Assembly: GCA_937941765.1 (NCBI GenBank)
Contig: CALDGQ010000110.1
Location: 1 to 64,000, forward strand
From: an uncultured Saprospiraceae bacterium
GTDB taxonomy: Bacteria > Bacteroidota > Bacteroidia > Chitinophagales > Saprospiraceae
DNA: 64,000 nt
Direction: 5' to 3'
The notes below the pieces were generated by a model that was not told where the DNA came from, did no database searches, and was given only the letters and a program-made list of their open reading frames with translations. Every line of letters starts with the position of its first letter. Position 1 is the first letter of the stretch. Of the stretch, positions 28,067 through 36,555 are shown in pieces. Both the position numbers and the translations under genes were made by a program.

Positions 28067-28528
28067 TTATGTCGCACGGCTGGCGGCTTGGGGTTCTTTG
28101 GGTTCAAACAAATGTTTGAATAAAATCGGATTAGGATATTCTTTTTTAAACTCATATAGTAATACATCAAAAGAAGTAACCATTCCTAACAAGTTGTTTT
28201 CTTCATCAACAACTGGTAATGCATGAAATCTATTGTCTAAAAATATTTCGGCAGCAGAACCAATTTTATCATTGGGACTTATTTTTGCTAAGTCCGTTGA
28301 CATCACGTCTTTAACTATTATGTTGTCATACTCTGAAGGAGCAAAACTTCTTCTCCATAAATCATAAGTTGTTACCAATCCAACCAATTTTTTACCAACA
28401 GTCACTGGTAGATGGTGAATTCGATTGGTAAGAAATATTTTTCTTACTTCTGTCAAATTCCGATCTGGAGTGATCGTTATTAAATCAGATGACATAATTG
28501 TGTGTGCGGATTCATTCATCATAAGCAA
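28067..28528 (-). CDS. Two-CBS-domain protein
   Basis: A 153-residue cytoplasmic protein made of a tandem CBS pair: TIMSSDLITITPDRNLTEV...HHLPVTVGKKLVGLVT, then DVMSTDLAKISPNDKIGSA...HALPVVDEENNLLGMVTS. CBS pairs bind adenosine nucleotides and usually regulate an attached or interacting partner. Here there is no fused enzyme domain and no obvious partner gene alongside, so the target is unknown. Length is complete for a stand-alone CBS module. It has its own terminator. Confidence 0.93.
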   Translation of the reverse strand: MLMMNESAHTIMSSDLITITPDRNLTEVRKIFLTNRIHHLPVTVGKKLVGLVTTYDLWRRSFAPSEYDNIIVKDVMSTDLAKISPNDKIGSAAEIFLDNRFHALPVVDEENNLLGMVTSFDVLLYEFKKEYPNPILFKHLFEPKEPQAASRAT

Positions 28529-28776
28529 TTGGTTTTTAGCAGTTAAATGAAATTAGGTTCTTTAATTAAATCAATATAGCGATAATATATGGGTATTTTC
28601 TCAATATTGCAAAATATTAGACTGTAAAATAATTAATTTATAATTTATTGTTCTGTAAGTATATAATTTAACAGAATGAATGCTAAATAAATCTCGTCAC
28701 AAATGCCGAAATACTGCAAATTCTTTTAGTACTTTAGCGATTGTAACCGTTTGTAATCTTTTTAAATAACAATACT

Positions 28777-29130
28777 ATGGCAAAGAAAACTTGTTCAGTT
28801 TGCAAAGATAAATTCACAGGAAGAGAGGATAAGAAATTTTGTTCAGATAGTTGTAGATCTACTTTTAACAACCGCGTCAATAAGGACGAAACTAATTATG
28901 TCCGAAATGTCAATAATGCTTTGAGAAAGAATAGAAGGATTTTGAAAAAAATAAATCCGAAAGGAAAGTCTAAAGCGCATCGAGATAAATTATTGGACGC
29001 TGGATTCAACTTTACGTATCACACCAATATTTACACTACGAAATCAGGAAATGTGTATTACTATTGTTATGACCAAGGGTATATGGAGGTGGATAATGAT
29101 TACTTGGTTTTGGTGGAGAAGAAGTTTTGA
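28777..29130 (+). CDS. Small zinc-ribbon protein, conserved hypothetical
   Basis: 117 residues. The N-terminus has a Cys4 zinc-ribbon pattern, CSVCKDKF...KKFCSDSC, like that of DUF2116-type ribbons. A basic helical region (RKNRRILKKINPKGKSKAHR) follows, then a C-terminal beta-rich part (YTTKSGNVYYYCYDQGYMEV). It is probably a nucleic-acid- or ribosome-associated small protein; the exact role is unknown. ATG at 28777 is preceded by A-rich sequence. Convergent with the SPFH gene, separated by a long palindrome. Confidence 0.8.
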   Translation: MAKKTCSVCKDKFTGREDKKFCSDSCRSTFNNRVNKDETNYVRNVNNALRKNRRILKKINPKGKSKAHRDKLLDAGFNFTYHTNIYTTKSGNVYYYCYDQGYMEVDNDYLVLVEKKF

Positions 29131-29224
29131 TCAATGGCAGGTTCAATATCAATATCAATATCAATGGAGGACGTGTCGCTCACATGAGTGTTCACGTACT
29201 CCATTGATATTGCCATTGAAATTG
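29131..29224. repeat. Long imperfect palindrome with CAATAT tandem units
   Basis: The left arm (29131-29174) contains TCAATGGCA, about three CAATAT units and CAATGGAGGACGTG. The right arm (29192-29224) reads CACGTACTCCATTGATATTG...CCATTGAAATTG. The left arm appears expanded by repeat slippage. The apex GGAGGACGTG/CACGTACTCC matches the motif at 13250 and 52288. It sits exactly between two convergent stops. Confidence 0.75.
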
Positions 29225-29240
29225 TTATTGCACTTGTCTG

Positions 29241-30056
29241 TTAGTTATTCAAAATCAACGGCAACCCATCTCCTGCTCCACCGACGATTACTACTTTACT
29301 GTTTGGTGACTTAGCCAACTCCATGGTTGCTTCAATTCCTTTATCACGTAGAATCTTGTCAGACAAACTTGCATTCAAAATATTATTTGCAGATGCTTTT
29401 GCTTGCGCTTCAATGATTATTCTTTCTGATTCTTTTCTTTCTTTGTCCAGCAAGTATTCATACTCTAATGATGATTGCTCCTCTTTCAATTTCCGTTCAA
29501 TTGCAGCTTGCAAGGTTGTCGGTAAAGTTACCTCACGAATCAAAACTGCATCTAAGATGATATGTTTGGCCTGCACCGCTTCCATTGTTCTTTGATAAAT
29601 TTCGTCTTGGATGGCCTCTCTTTTACTAGAGTATAATTCTTCTGGCAAATACTTACCAATTACTTCCCTTGTTGCAGAACGAATTTCAGGAATTACAATT
29701 TTGTCTAAATAATTGATACCAATTTCTTCGTGCAAATATCCAATCTTAGTTGGATCTGGTTGGTAACGATAGGATAGATCTACAGCAATGGTCAAACCAT
29801 TTTTGGAAAGGACACTCATTTTTTCAAATGCTTCCATCGTACGTACATCATAAACCAACATGTCATTCCAAGGTGCTACGACGTGAAATCCTTGTCCATA
29901 AATTTTATCTTTTTCCAATCCTCCACCGAATGGTTTGAAAAGTACACCTTGCTCTCCTGCTTCAATGTTGTGAAAAATACTGTTGGAAAGTGAGATGACA
30001 ATCATTAATATCACCATCGCAATTACCGCCAATGTTACTAATTTTCCTTGTTTCAT
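29241..30056 (-). CDS. Prohibitin-like SPFH protein
   Basis: A 271-residue membrane-anchored SPFH/Band 7 protein. One N-terminal hydrophobic helix (VTLAVIAMVILMIVISLSNS) precedes the SPFH core (GEQGVLFKPFGGGL...YDVRTMEAFEKMSVLSKNGL...DLSYRYQPDPTKI). A long Glu/Lys/Ala coiled-coil (RKLKEEQSSLEYEYLLDKER) and the C-terminal VVIVGGAGDGLPLILNN follow. Family members form ring- or cage-like assemblies at the inner membrane, often with the FtsH protease; no ftsH is in this window. A TATGTTTG box lies at 30158-30165 (minus). Full length. Confidence 0.92.
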   Translation of the reverse strand: MKQGKLVTLAVIAMVILMIVISLSNSIFHNIEAGEQGVLFKPFGGGLEKDKIYGQGFHVVAPWNDMLVYDVRTMEAFEKMSVLSKNGLTIAVDLSYRYQPDPTKIGYLHEEIGINYLDKIVIPEIRSATREVIGKYLPEELYSSKREAIQDEIYQRTMEAVQAKHIILDAVLIREVTLPTTLQAAIERKLKEEQSSLEYEYLLDKERKESERIIIEAQAKASANNILNASLSDKILRDKGIEATMELAKSPNSKVVIVGGAGDGLPLILNN

Positions 30057-30231
30057 TAATAGTCGTTTTGTTTAAAAAATTGAACCTTCATTTTATTTCA
30101 GAAATTAAGGCTTGTATATAGAACAATTATTCAAATCATTTAGTTTCCGCTTTTCTACAAACATATCCATATTAAGTACCAATGAAGCTTATAATACGGA
30201 CTGAAGTATAGACTTACAAACTAAAATATAA

Positions 30232-30239
30232 TAACTTTG
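30232..30239 (+). promoter_or_regulatory. -7 promoter box of the DUF2279 gene
   Basis: TAACTTTG, an exact TAnnTTTG match 24 bp upstream of the ATG at 30263. Confidence 0.5.
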
Positions 30240-30262
30240 AACCATATTTCAATTTATGTGTT

Positions 30263-31279
30263 ATGCCGAAATTCTTTTCCAAAGTAATCATTTTCTCAAT
30301 ACTCCTTTCAATTCCGATTTTAGGAAATTGTCAATCTGGTGAAATTGATACTACTTTATATAAATTGAAGTTTCTCGAGCCTTCCAAAACTTATGATAAA
30401 AAACGGTTTTATGCATATTCAGGTGCGACCGTCGCCATCTATGCAGGGACGATTATTGCTTTAGATCAAATTTGGTACAGTGATTTTGAGAAATCTAAAT
30501 TTCATACTTTCAATGATTTAGGCGAATGGGAAGATATGGATAAAGTAGGTCATCTATTTTCCGCTTGGATGGAAAGTTCAGCCAATTTCGATGCCGCATT
30601 ATGGACTGGTGTTGATCGAAATAAAGCAAGATGGATGGGTACCGCTTTTGGATTTTTATATCAAGCTAGTTTTGAAGTATTAGATGGCTATTCTAAAAAA
30701 TGGGGATTCTCTTTTGCAGATGTAGGATTCAATACTGCAGGAGTATTGTTATTCATTGGCCAAGATATCGCATGGCAAGATCAAAGAATCAAGCTAAAGG
30801 TATCTTCCAAACGAATTAATTATGAAAGCTACCTTGTTGCTTCTGAAAATGGAGAAGCCACAATGGATTTAAGAACTCGTGCTATTGATTTGTATGGTGG
30901 TGCATTATCTGCTAGATATATCAAAGATTACAACGCTCAAACACTATGGGCTTCAGCAAATATCCATTCCTTCCTAAAAAATAAAGATAGCCGTTTTCCA
31001 AAATGGCTGAATCTAGCAGTTGGTTATGGAGGTCACAATATGTTTGGTGGTTTTGAAAATGAATGGGAATATGAAGGTTTGAATTATCGTTTGCCTGATG
31101 AGGATTTTCCTCGTTATCGACAGTTTTATTTATCATTCGATGTGGATATGCAGAAAATTAAGACTAAAAATAATTTTGTAAAACTATTGTTGCGGGTTGT
31201 GAATACTTTTAAGATTCCTGCTCCGGCTTTGGAGATTAATACTTTAGGGAAGGTGCGGGTACATGCTTTGCATTGGTAG
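30263..31279 (+). CDS. DUF2279 (YfiM-like) envelope protein
   Basis: A signal peptide (VIIFSILLSIPILGNCQS) is followed by a DUF2279 domain. The recognisable segments are YSGATVAIYAGTIIALDQIW, FHTFNDLGEWEDMDKVGHLF and WMGTAFGFLYQASFEVLDGY. The C-terminal half is barrel- or sheet-like, and the family is annotated as periplasmic or membrane-associated protein of unknown function. 338 residues, full length. The stop codon lies inside the left arm of the 89-bp palindrome that separates it from the convergent PepSY gene. Confidence 0.85.
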   Translation: MPKFFSKVIIFSILLSIPILGNCQSGEIDTTLYKLKFLEPSKTYDKKRFYAYSGATVAIYAGTIIALDQIWYSDFEKSKFHTFNDLGEWEDMDKVGHLFSAWMESSANFDAALWTGVDRNKARWMGTAFGFLYQASFEVLDGYSKKWGFSFADVGFNTAGVLLFIGQDIAWQDQRIKLKVSSKRINYESYLVASENGEATMDLRTRAIDLYGGALSARYIKDYNAQTLWASANIHSFLKNKDSRFPKWLNLAVGYGGHNMFGGFENEWEYEGLNYRLPDEDFPRYRQFYLSFDVDMQKIKTKNNFVKLLLRVVNTFKIPAPALEINTLGKVRVHALHW

Positions 31280-31363
31280 TGCTTCCGCGTGCTGGTTCAA
31301 CGGGCAGCCCATTGTATGTACAATGGGCTGAAGCCCGTTGAACCAGCACGCGGAAGCACTACC
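31275..31363. repeat. 89-bp almost perfect palindrome between convergent genes
   Basis: Outer arms of 31 bp are perfectly complementary (31275-31305, starting GGTAGTGCTTCCGCG; 31333-31363). An inner perfect 11-bp stem AGCCCATTGTA/TACAATGGGCT lies around a 2-nt loop. The only asymmetry is GAA at 31330-31332. GC content is clearly above the surroundings. It overlaps the stop codon of the DUF2279 gene and ends 4 bp before the PepSY stop. It could act as a bidirectional transcription barrier although it lacks T tracts. Confidence 0.9.
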
Positions 31364-31367
31364 CACA

Positions 31368-31919
31368 TTATTTCCGTTTATACTTCTTACGCAACTCTCG
31401 AAATCGCTTAGGCCCCAACCACAACCAAAATCCTGAGATAATTAAAATCAACAAACCAATTCCTAAAAAATTCATGCTGATTAACTTAAAAAGATCACTG
31501 ATAATGGAGCCATCATGTAAGGATTCGATCCAGTCGGAATAACGTTTGCCTATCGACAATACTTTCCCAGAACTAGCATCTACTTGAACTTCCCAATTTC
31601 CATCCGCAAAAATAATTTTAGCAATTCCTTTTGATGGACGAGCATCGATTCTTTTGATTGGATTGTATTTTAAGTCTGGATATTTTTTTTCTAATGCTTG
31701 TTGGCCAATGGATGCGATTTCACTCATTTGTTTCCAAGAAGAAAGATCCGTAGAGGTTCCTTTTTGAGTGACCGGTTGAAGAATATCCACATCTTTTTTT
31801 AGCGCCAATAAAATCCCTGTCACCGCACTTATTGCTAAAAAGGTGGCTAACGTCAATCCAAGATATCGATGGAATACTCGAAAACGTCGGAGGCTGTAAA
31901 TATATTTTTTTAGTCTCAA
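31368..31919 (-). CDS. PepSY-associated membrane protein
   Basis: 183 residues with two membrane helices: FHRYLGLTLATFLAISAVTG near the start and MNFLGIGLLILIISGFWLWL near the end. Between them is a periplasmic PepSY-like domain (WEVQVDASSGKVLSIGKRYSD). Such short PepSY_TM proteins occur in iron and redox contexts and in peptidase regulation; the specific role here is unknown. It begins 4 bp after the fumarylacetoacetase stop, so the two are one transcript. Confidence 0.85.
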   Translation of the reverse strand: MRLKKYIYSLRRFRVFHRYLGLTLATFLAISAVTGILLALKKDVDILQPVTQKGTSTDLSSWKQMSEIASIGQQALEKKYPDLKYNPIKRIDARPSKGIAKIIFADGNWEVQVDASSGKVLSIGKRYSDWIESLHDGSIISDLFKLISMNFLGIGLLILIISGFWLWLGPKRFRELRKKYKRK

Positions 31920-31923
31920 TGAA

Positions 31924-33207
31924 CTATGCTAAATCTAATTGTTTCGCAGGATGAATTTTTCCTCTTGCGTCTCCAAAACCAATTCGTATCCCGTCTTTCT
32001 CACAATGTGCTTTCATGATGACCGTATCACCGTCGTTGATAAAACGACGTTCACTTCCATCTGGCATTTGTATTGGCTTGGTTCCTTTCCAACTAATTTC
32101 CAACATAGACCCATAAGAATCTGGCGTCGGTCCACTAATCGTTCCAGAAGCACACATATCTCCAACATTTAAATTACAACCATTGATAGTGTGGTGTGCT
32201 AGTTGTTGTGCCATGTTCCAATACATATATTTGAAGTTGGAGTTACTTACTGTTTTTCCTTCTCCATTTTCTGGCTGAATGATAACTTCCAAATTCACAT
32301 CAAAATTTTTCATACCACTATATCGCAGGTAAGGAAGTACTGCTGGTTCTTGCGTTGGTCCTTGCACTCGAAACGGATCCAATGCTTCCATCGTAATCAC
32401 CCATGGAGAAACAGTGGATGCAAAACTCTTTCCTAAGAAAGGACCTAGTGGAACATATTCCCACTTTTGAATATCACGTGCAGACCAGTCATTAAAAAGA
32501 ATTAAACCAAAAATATGATCTTCCGCATTTTCAGTTGTAACTGGACTGCCCAATTCATTCCCTTTTCCAACTACAAAGCCCATTTCTAATTCAAAATCTA
32601 ACAACTTACTTGGACCGAAGACAGGTTGTTTAGAATCATTAGGAATTTGTTGCCCATAAGGACGGACAATAGGTGTATCGGAAACCACAATTGAGGAAGC
32701 ACGACCATGATAACCTACTGGCAAATGTCTCCAATTTGGTAACAATGCATTTTCAGGATCACGAAAAAGGGTTCCAATATTAGTGGCATGTTCGATGCTT
32801 GAATAAAAATCAGTATAGTCATTCACTTTTACAGGCATCAACATTTGTACATCTTCATGCTTATACAAAAAATGATCTGCCAGTTCTTGTGCATTCCATT
32901 TATCATTTTCAGTATCTAGTAACTCCGAAATTCGTGCTCGTACTGCATTGGTTTTTTCCTTTCCCAAAGCAATGAACTCATTGAGATATCTATTTTCAAA
33001 AATTAGTCGAGGAATATTTAAATCAGTAAAAAATCCTAATTGATTCATCTTATCAAGATCTACCACATAGTCTCCAATTGCAGAACAAAGACGCGGATTA
33101 TTTTCTCTACTTGTGAATACACCAAATGGTAAATTCTGAATTGGGAAATCACTATCAGGACTTACGTCTATCCAAGATTTCAACTTCGGGTTATTAGCAG
33201 CTATCAT
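31924..33207 (-). CDS. fahA: Fumarylacetoacetase
   Basis: Last step of tyrosine/homogentisate breakdown: hydrolyses fumarylacetoacetate to fumarate and acetoacetate. The N-terminal SH3-like domain (FPIQNLPFGVF, RLCSAIGDYVVDL) is followed by the FAH barrel. The catalytic and metal regions are DFYSSIEHATNIG (His near the active site), LPVGYHGRASSIV, DFELEMGFVVGKGN and LFNDWSARDIQKWEYVPLGP. The ATG at 33207 gives 427 residues, the family length; an upstream ATG would add a 19-residue hydrophobic leader overlapping a terminator and is rejected. The rest of the tyrosine pathway is not in the window. Confidence 0.95.
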   Translation of the reverse strand: MIAANNPKLKSWIDVSPDSDFPIQNLPFGVFTSRENNPRLCSAIGDYVVDLDKMNQLGFFTDLNIPRLIFENRYLNEFIALGKEKTNAVRARISELLDTENDKWNAQELADHFLYKHEDVQMLMPVKVNDYTDFYSSIEHATNIGTLFRDPENALLPNWRHLPVGYHGRASSIVVSDTPIVRPYGQQIPNDSKQPVFGPSKLLDFELEMGFVVGKGNELGSPVTTENAEDHIFGLILFNDWSARDIQKWEYVPLGPFLGKSFASTVSPWVITMEALDPFRVQGPTQEPAVLPYLRYSGMKNFDVNLEVIIQPENGEGKTVSNSNFKYMYWNMAQQLAHHTINGCNLNVGDMCASGTISGPTPDSYGSMLEISWKGTKPIQMPDGSERRFINDGDTVIMKAHCEKDGIRIGFGDARGKIHPAKQLDLA

Positions 33208-33236
33208 TAGTCGAATTGTTTCAATTTTATAAAGTA

Positions 33237-33244
33237 CAAAAATA
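33237..33244 (-). promoter_or_regulatory. -7 promoter box of the fumarylacetoacetase operon
   Basis: The minus strand reads TATTTTTG, a TAnnTTTG match 30 bp upstream of the ATG at 33207. It abuts the terminator of the upstream gene. Confidence 0.4.
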
Positions 33245-33248
33245 AGAA

Positions 33249-33282
33249 AAAAGGCGAACCACAATGAAGCAGTTCGCCTTTA
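33249..33282 (-). terminator. Intrinsic terminator of the secreted serine protease gene
   Basis: AAGGCGAAC (33251-33259) pairs with GTTCGCCTT (33272-33280). On the minus strand it is followed by TTTTTTCTTATTTT, just beyond the stop at 33307. Confidence 0.85.
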
Positions 33283-33306
33283 GTAAAACACTTTAATTGA
33301 TATTTC

Positions 33307-36075
33307 CTAATGCTGTATGATGACTCGTTCCGTGTAAACGGCCCCATTCGAAGTGACTCTAAGCAGGTAAGTGCCTGATGGGAAATTTGAAACATCAATA
33401 GTTTGCTGAAAAGTGTTTTGTAAATTTTCTGTCAATTTTTGACCAGTTACCGTAAACAATGACAAATCATCGATAACTAGATTTTCATCAATTTCAATAT
33501 GCAATTTGCTGCTTGCCGGATTGGGGAAAATGTCCATTGAAATTGAATCGATCACGTCAATACTAGTTGCAGTAGTGGTTGTGAATTTTCTGGTCGAGGA
33601 AACCGATTGTCCACATTCATTGAAAGTAACAACTTTCCAGAAGTAGGTTGAATTTTTTTGTAATAAAACATTCAATTCATAAAATGGAAGTGTTGTCATT
33701 TCATCGACTACTGTCATTCCAAAATCTTCGTCTAGAGATACCATTACTTGATAATTTAATGCATCATCCATTTCCAACCATTCCAAAGAAAGATTGGTTA
33801 AGGTGACTCCATTTTCATCATTGACGGGGAACAACAATGAAGGATTGTCAGGAAGGGACTGCACAATCAAACTAGCATACACTGAATCAACAAGGTCGCC
33901 ATCTGAAATCACAACACTGAGGTTATACAGGTCAGCTGATACATTTTGAAAATCTAACACGATGTTGACTAAATCACCAGCAGCGATTGAATCTACATCC
34001 GTTGTAAAGGTAACTCCAATCGGAAGATTTGGAATTGAAAGACTTAGAGGATTAATAGAAAAATTGTTTGCAATTTGTAGTTCTAGATTTACTTGCCCAT
34101 TCGAACAAATTGTTTGTGTCGATTGACTTAAAGATAAATTACTAGAAGAGATTGTGATAAAACTACGAACAGCAGATGACTGCCCTACTCCACAATCGTT
34201 GATGCTAATTACTTTCCAAAAATAAATAGTATTTGGATTTGGTAGTGTTGCCAGTAAATTATTATTAGTTACATAGCTTTGGATAATCACGTTTGAAAAT
34301 GAAGCATCTGTTGCAACTTCTACCATGAAGTATTCTGAATCTTCATTTTGATTCCAATTTAATTCTTGAACTAATGGAATTTCCGTTTGACCATTGTTAG
34401 GTGAAGATAATTGCGCGGCCGTTGGCGTTCCATTAATCGTCAATGGAATTGAAACTTGACTCGATTGAAACTCATTTTCCGCATGCAATACTAGTACAAA
34501 ATTTCCAGGATTTTGAAAACCTGTTAGCACAACATCTATCATTGAGTTCCCACTTAATGGTGACTTCACTACATCTGCAACAACTCCTAATGGCATTCCT
34601 TCAATAGTTATGTTGAAATCATTGGCATCATAATTTTCCATCTCAACTGAAAAGATCGGTGTTTGACCAACACAAACATTTATATCTTCTGTCAATAAAT
34701 TTAATGCTAATGGAAGAAAACATGAACTTGCTTCGCTTCCATCTAATGTCAATTGTCCTGTATTTAATGGATCCAACCAATTGCTTAATCTTGAAGAAGA
34801 AGATTGACCACCTGTCCATGATGTGAAAATTCTTCCGTACCAGTCTGACAAATCATTTCCGCAACCAGCACTCCCACCATGTAATTGTCCGACCACTCTT
34901 TGGTTTTCATCGAATAAAGGAGATCCTGAAGACCCGCCTTCTGTTGTTCCCAAATCCCAATCTACAACTCTTAAGTGGTCACCATTGGATGTTGTATTGG
35001 TTGATAAATATTCTGTAAGTTGTAATGAATTGTCTTCAAAACTAATTCTCTTTTCTTGGGCGTTCGGATGATGAATCGCAACACCTTTTGATGGCGTTGT
35101 GTTCGCTCTATTCCATCCAGCGAAATATGCATTTGCCTCTTCTGCAATCGGATCATCAAATTCAATTAATGTCATATCTGAACCAGAATAAGATGCTCTC
35201 CATATCGCACCTGTATTAAAGACGGTTTGATTTCCATTTCCAGGAGCAGCATTTTGAGCAGAGCCAACTGCACGACAGAAAGAGTTTTCAAAATTCCAAT
35301 AAACAACTAAAGAAGCTGCGTTGCTCGCATTAATCCCACAATGTCTAGCCGTCATAAAATAAGGCGTACAATCATTAGCCGTATTGTTGATCAAAAATCC
35401 CGAACAAAAAGCTACACCATTTAATGACATTAAACCGACTGAACGGCTAGCATCTCTATAAGCTTCAATCATTGGATACCCTTCTTCTGCATTGCACATG
35501 ATATCCACATTACATGCTCCTGAACCACCAGCTGGATTCATAAAACCAACAAAATCATGATTAACTTGAGTTAGTAAAAATTCTAAATCACCTCCTTTAT
35601 CTTCCGGTACAATTAGTTCTATAACGACTTCATCACTATTGAAACATGGTGTCCATAATTGATTATGAGTTTCATTATCTTTTGAGGTAAAAATCCTTTT
35701 TGCAGAAAGTGTTTGACCTTCATAAAAACGAAGAACACTATTTTCTGGCAAATGAAATTGACTGAATCCAAAGTTCAAGGAATTAGCTCCTGGTGAGTCA
35801 ATTTTCAACCTCCATACATCAAAGCCATTTATGTTTTCCCACTGTCCATGAGATTTAGGACTAATTTCTACATTGATAGGTTTTGCAAAATGCGGAGATC
35901 TTGCTGCATTGCTTTTACTTAATTCATCTAGTAGTAATTCTGTGTTATCGAAAGGACCGTAAGAAATAGTAGCTACATTGTTATACTTTTCTGATGACAA
36001 TGTGATGTTGTCATGTTGCGCGTAAGAAAATTGAGCGCATAGAATGGCTAGTATGAACAGTGTAAATTTGGTCAT
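33307..36075 (-). CDS. Secreted trypsin-like serine protease with T9SS sorting domain
   Basis: 922 residues with a signal peptide (FTLFILAILCAQFSYAQ) and an N-terminal beta-sandwich prodomain-like region (~40-175). The S1-type protease domain resembles bacterial lysyl endopeptidases, with His in MTARHCGIN near 243, Asp in SDMTLIEFDDP near 300 and Ser in GTTEGGSSGSPLF near 382. Two or three Ig/fibronectin-like repeats follow (LNWNQNEDSEYFMVEVATD; LEWLEMDDALNYQVMVSLD), each ending in YFWKV. The C-terminal T9SS type A domain is MDIFPNPASSKLHIE...PSGTYLLRV. The triad looks complete. Single-gene transcript with its own terminator. Confidence 0.92.
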   Translation of the reverse strand: MTKFTLFILAILCAQFSYAQHDNITLSSEKYNNVATISYGPFDNTELLLDELSKSNAARSPHFAKPINVEISPKSHGQWENINGFDVWRLKIDSPGANSLNFGFSQFHLPENSVLRFYEGQTLSAKRIFTSKDNETHNQLWTPCFNSDEVVIELIVPEDKGGDLEFLLTQVNHDFVGFMNPAGGSGACNVDIMCNAEEGYPMIEAYRDASRSVGLMSLNGVAFCSGFLINNTANDCTPYFMTARHCGINASNAASLVVYWNFENSFCRAVGSAQNAAPGNGNQTVFNTGAIWRASYSGSDMTLIEFDDPIAEEANAYFAGWNRANTTPSKGVAIHHPNAQEKRISFEDNSLQLTEYLSTNTTSNGDHLRVVDWDLGTTEGGSSGSPLFDENQRVVGQLHGGSAGCGNDLSDWYGRIFTSWTGGQSSSSRLSNWLDPLNTGQLTLDGSEASSCFLPLALNLLTEDINVCVGQTPIFSVEMENYDANDFNITIEGMPLGVVADVVKSPLSGNSMIDVVLTGFQNPGNFVLVLHAENEFQSSQVSIPLTINGTPTAAQLSSPNNGQTEIPLVQELNWNQNEDSEYFMVEVATDASFSNVIIQSYVTNNNLLATLPNPNTIYFWKVISINDCGVGQSSAVRSFITISSSNLSLSQSTQTICSNGQVNLELQIANNFSINPLSLSIPNLPIGVTFTTDVDSIAAGDLVNIVLDFQNVSADLYNLSVVISDGDLVDSVYASLIVQSLPDNPSLLFPVNDENGVTLTNLSLEWLEMDDALNYQVMVSLDEDFGMTVVDEMTTLPFYELNVLLQKNSTYFWKVVTFNECGQSVSSTRKFTTTTATSIDVIDSISMDIFPNPASSKLHIEIDENLVIDDLSLFTVTGQKLTENLQNTFQQTIDVSNFPSGTYLLRVTSNGAVYTERVIIQH

Positions 36076-36555
36076 TGAAAGTAAAGGTCTGGCTGTACAA
36101 CCTCAGCAAAAACGGTTGCATAACTTATAAAGAAATTGTAATTATTATTTTTTAGTGGGAGGAGTAACGGGAGATGTATTATGAGTACAATCTAAAGCCT
36201 TTTGACGTTATAATAAATAAAGCAAAAAGGGTATTTTTTGTTCCTTAACCAAGCGTAATGCATTGGAAAATGATGGCAATAAGTAAAGATTTTCGCTTTA
36301 AATGATGGGAAATCAATAAGATTTAAATAGCGTTTAATAACAATATGTACATACCTGAAATGTGGTAGTAAAATTCGATTTCAAAAATTCATTGTTAGAA
36401 AAAAATCGATTTATTTGGTGATTTATTTTAAAATACCCTAAATGGATTAGTTCAATATTACCCTAGATTGAGTACAATTAATGTTATGGTTTTTTTAATG
36501 TGAAAACATCCTGTAGTCTTATAGATATACAACCACTAAATTTGGGGTCTCTTGA
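36076..36555. other. 480-bp gene-free AT-rich spacer
   Basis: Upstream region of the secreted serine protease gene and downstream region of the M14 peptidase gene. I see no coding frame with family resemblance, no structured RNA and no strong palindrome. It is AT-rich and could hold regulatory sites for the protease gene, but none is recognisable. Confidence 0.5.

Noticed and set aside
29144..29165. Tandem CAATAT units as a CRISPR-like or VNTR array
   Set aside because: Only about three 6-bp units within one arm of a palindrome; no spacers and no cas genes. Slippage within the palindrome explains it.
33208..33264. Upstream ATG giving fumarylacetoacetase a hydrophobic N-terminal leader
   Set aside because: The extension covers the promoter box and abuts the terminator of the neighbouring gene; the enzyme is cytoplasmic and the 427-residue form has the family length.
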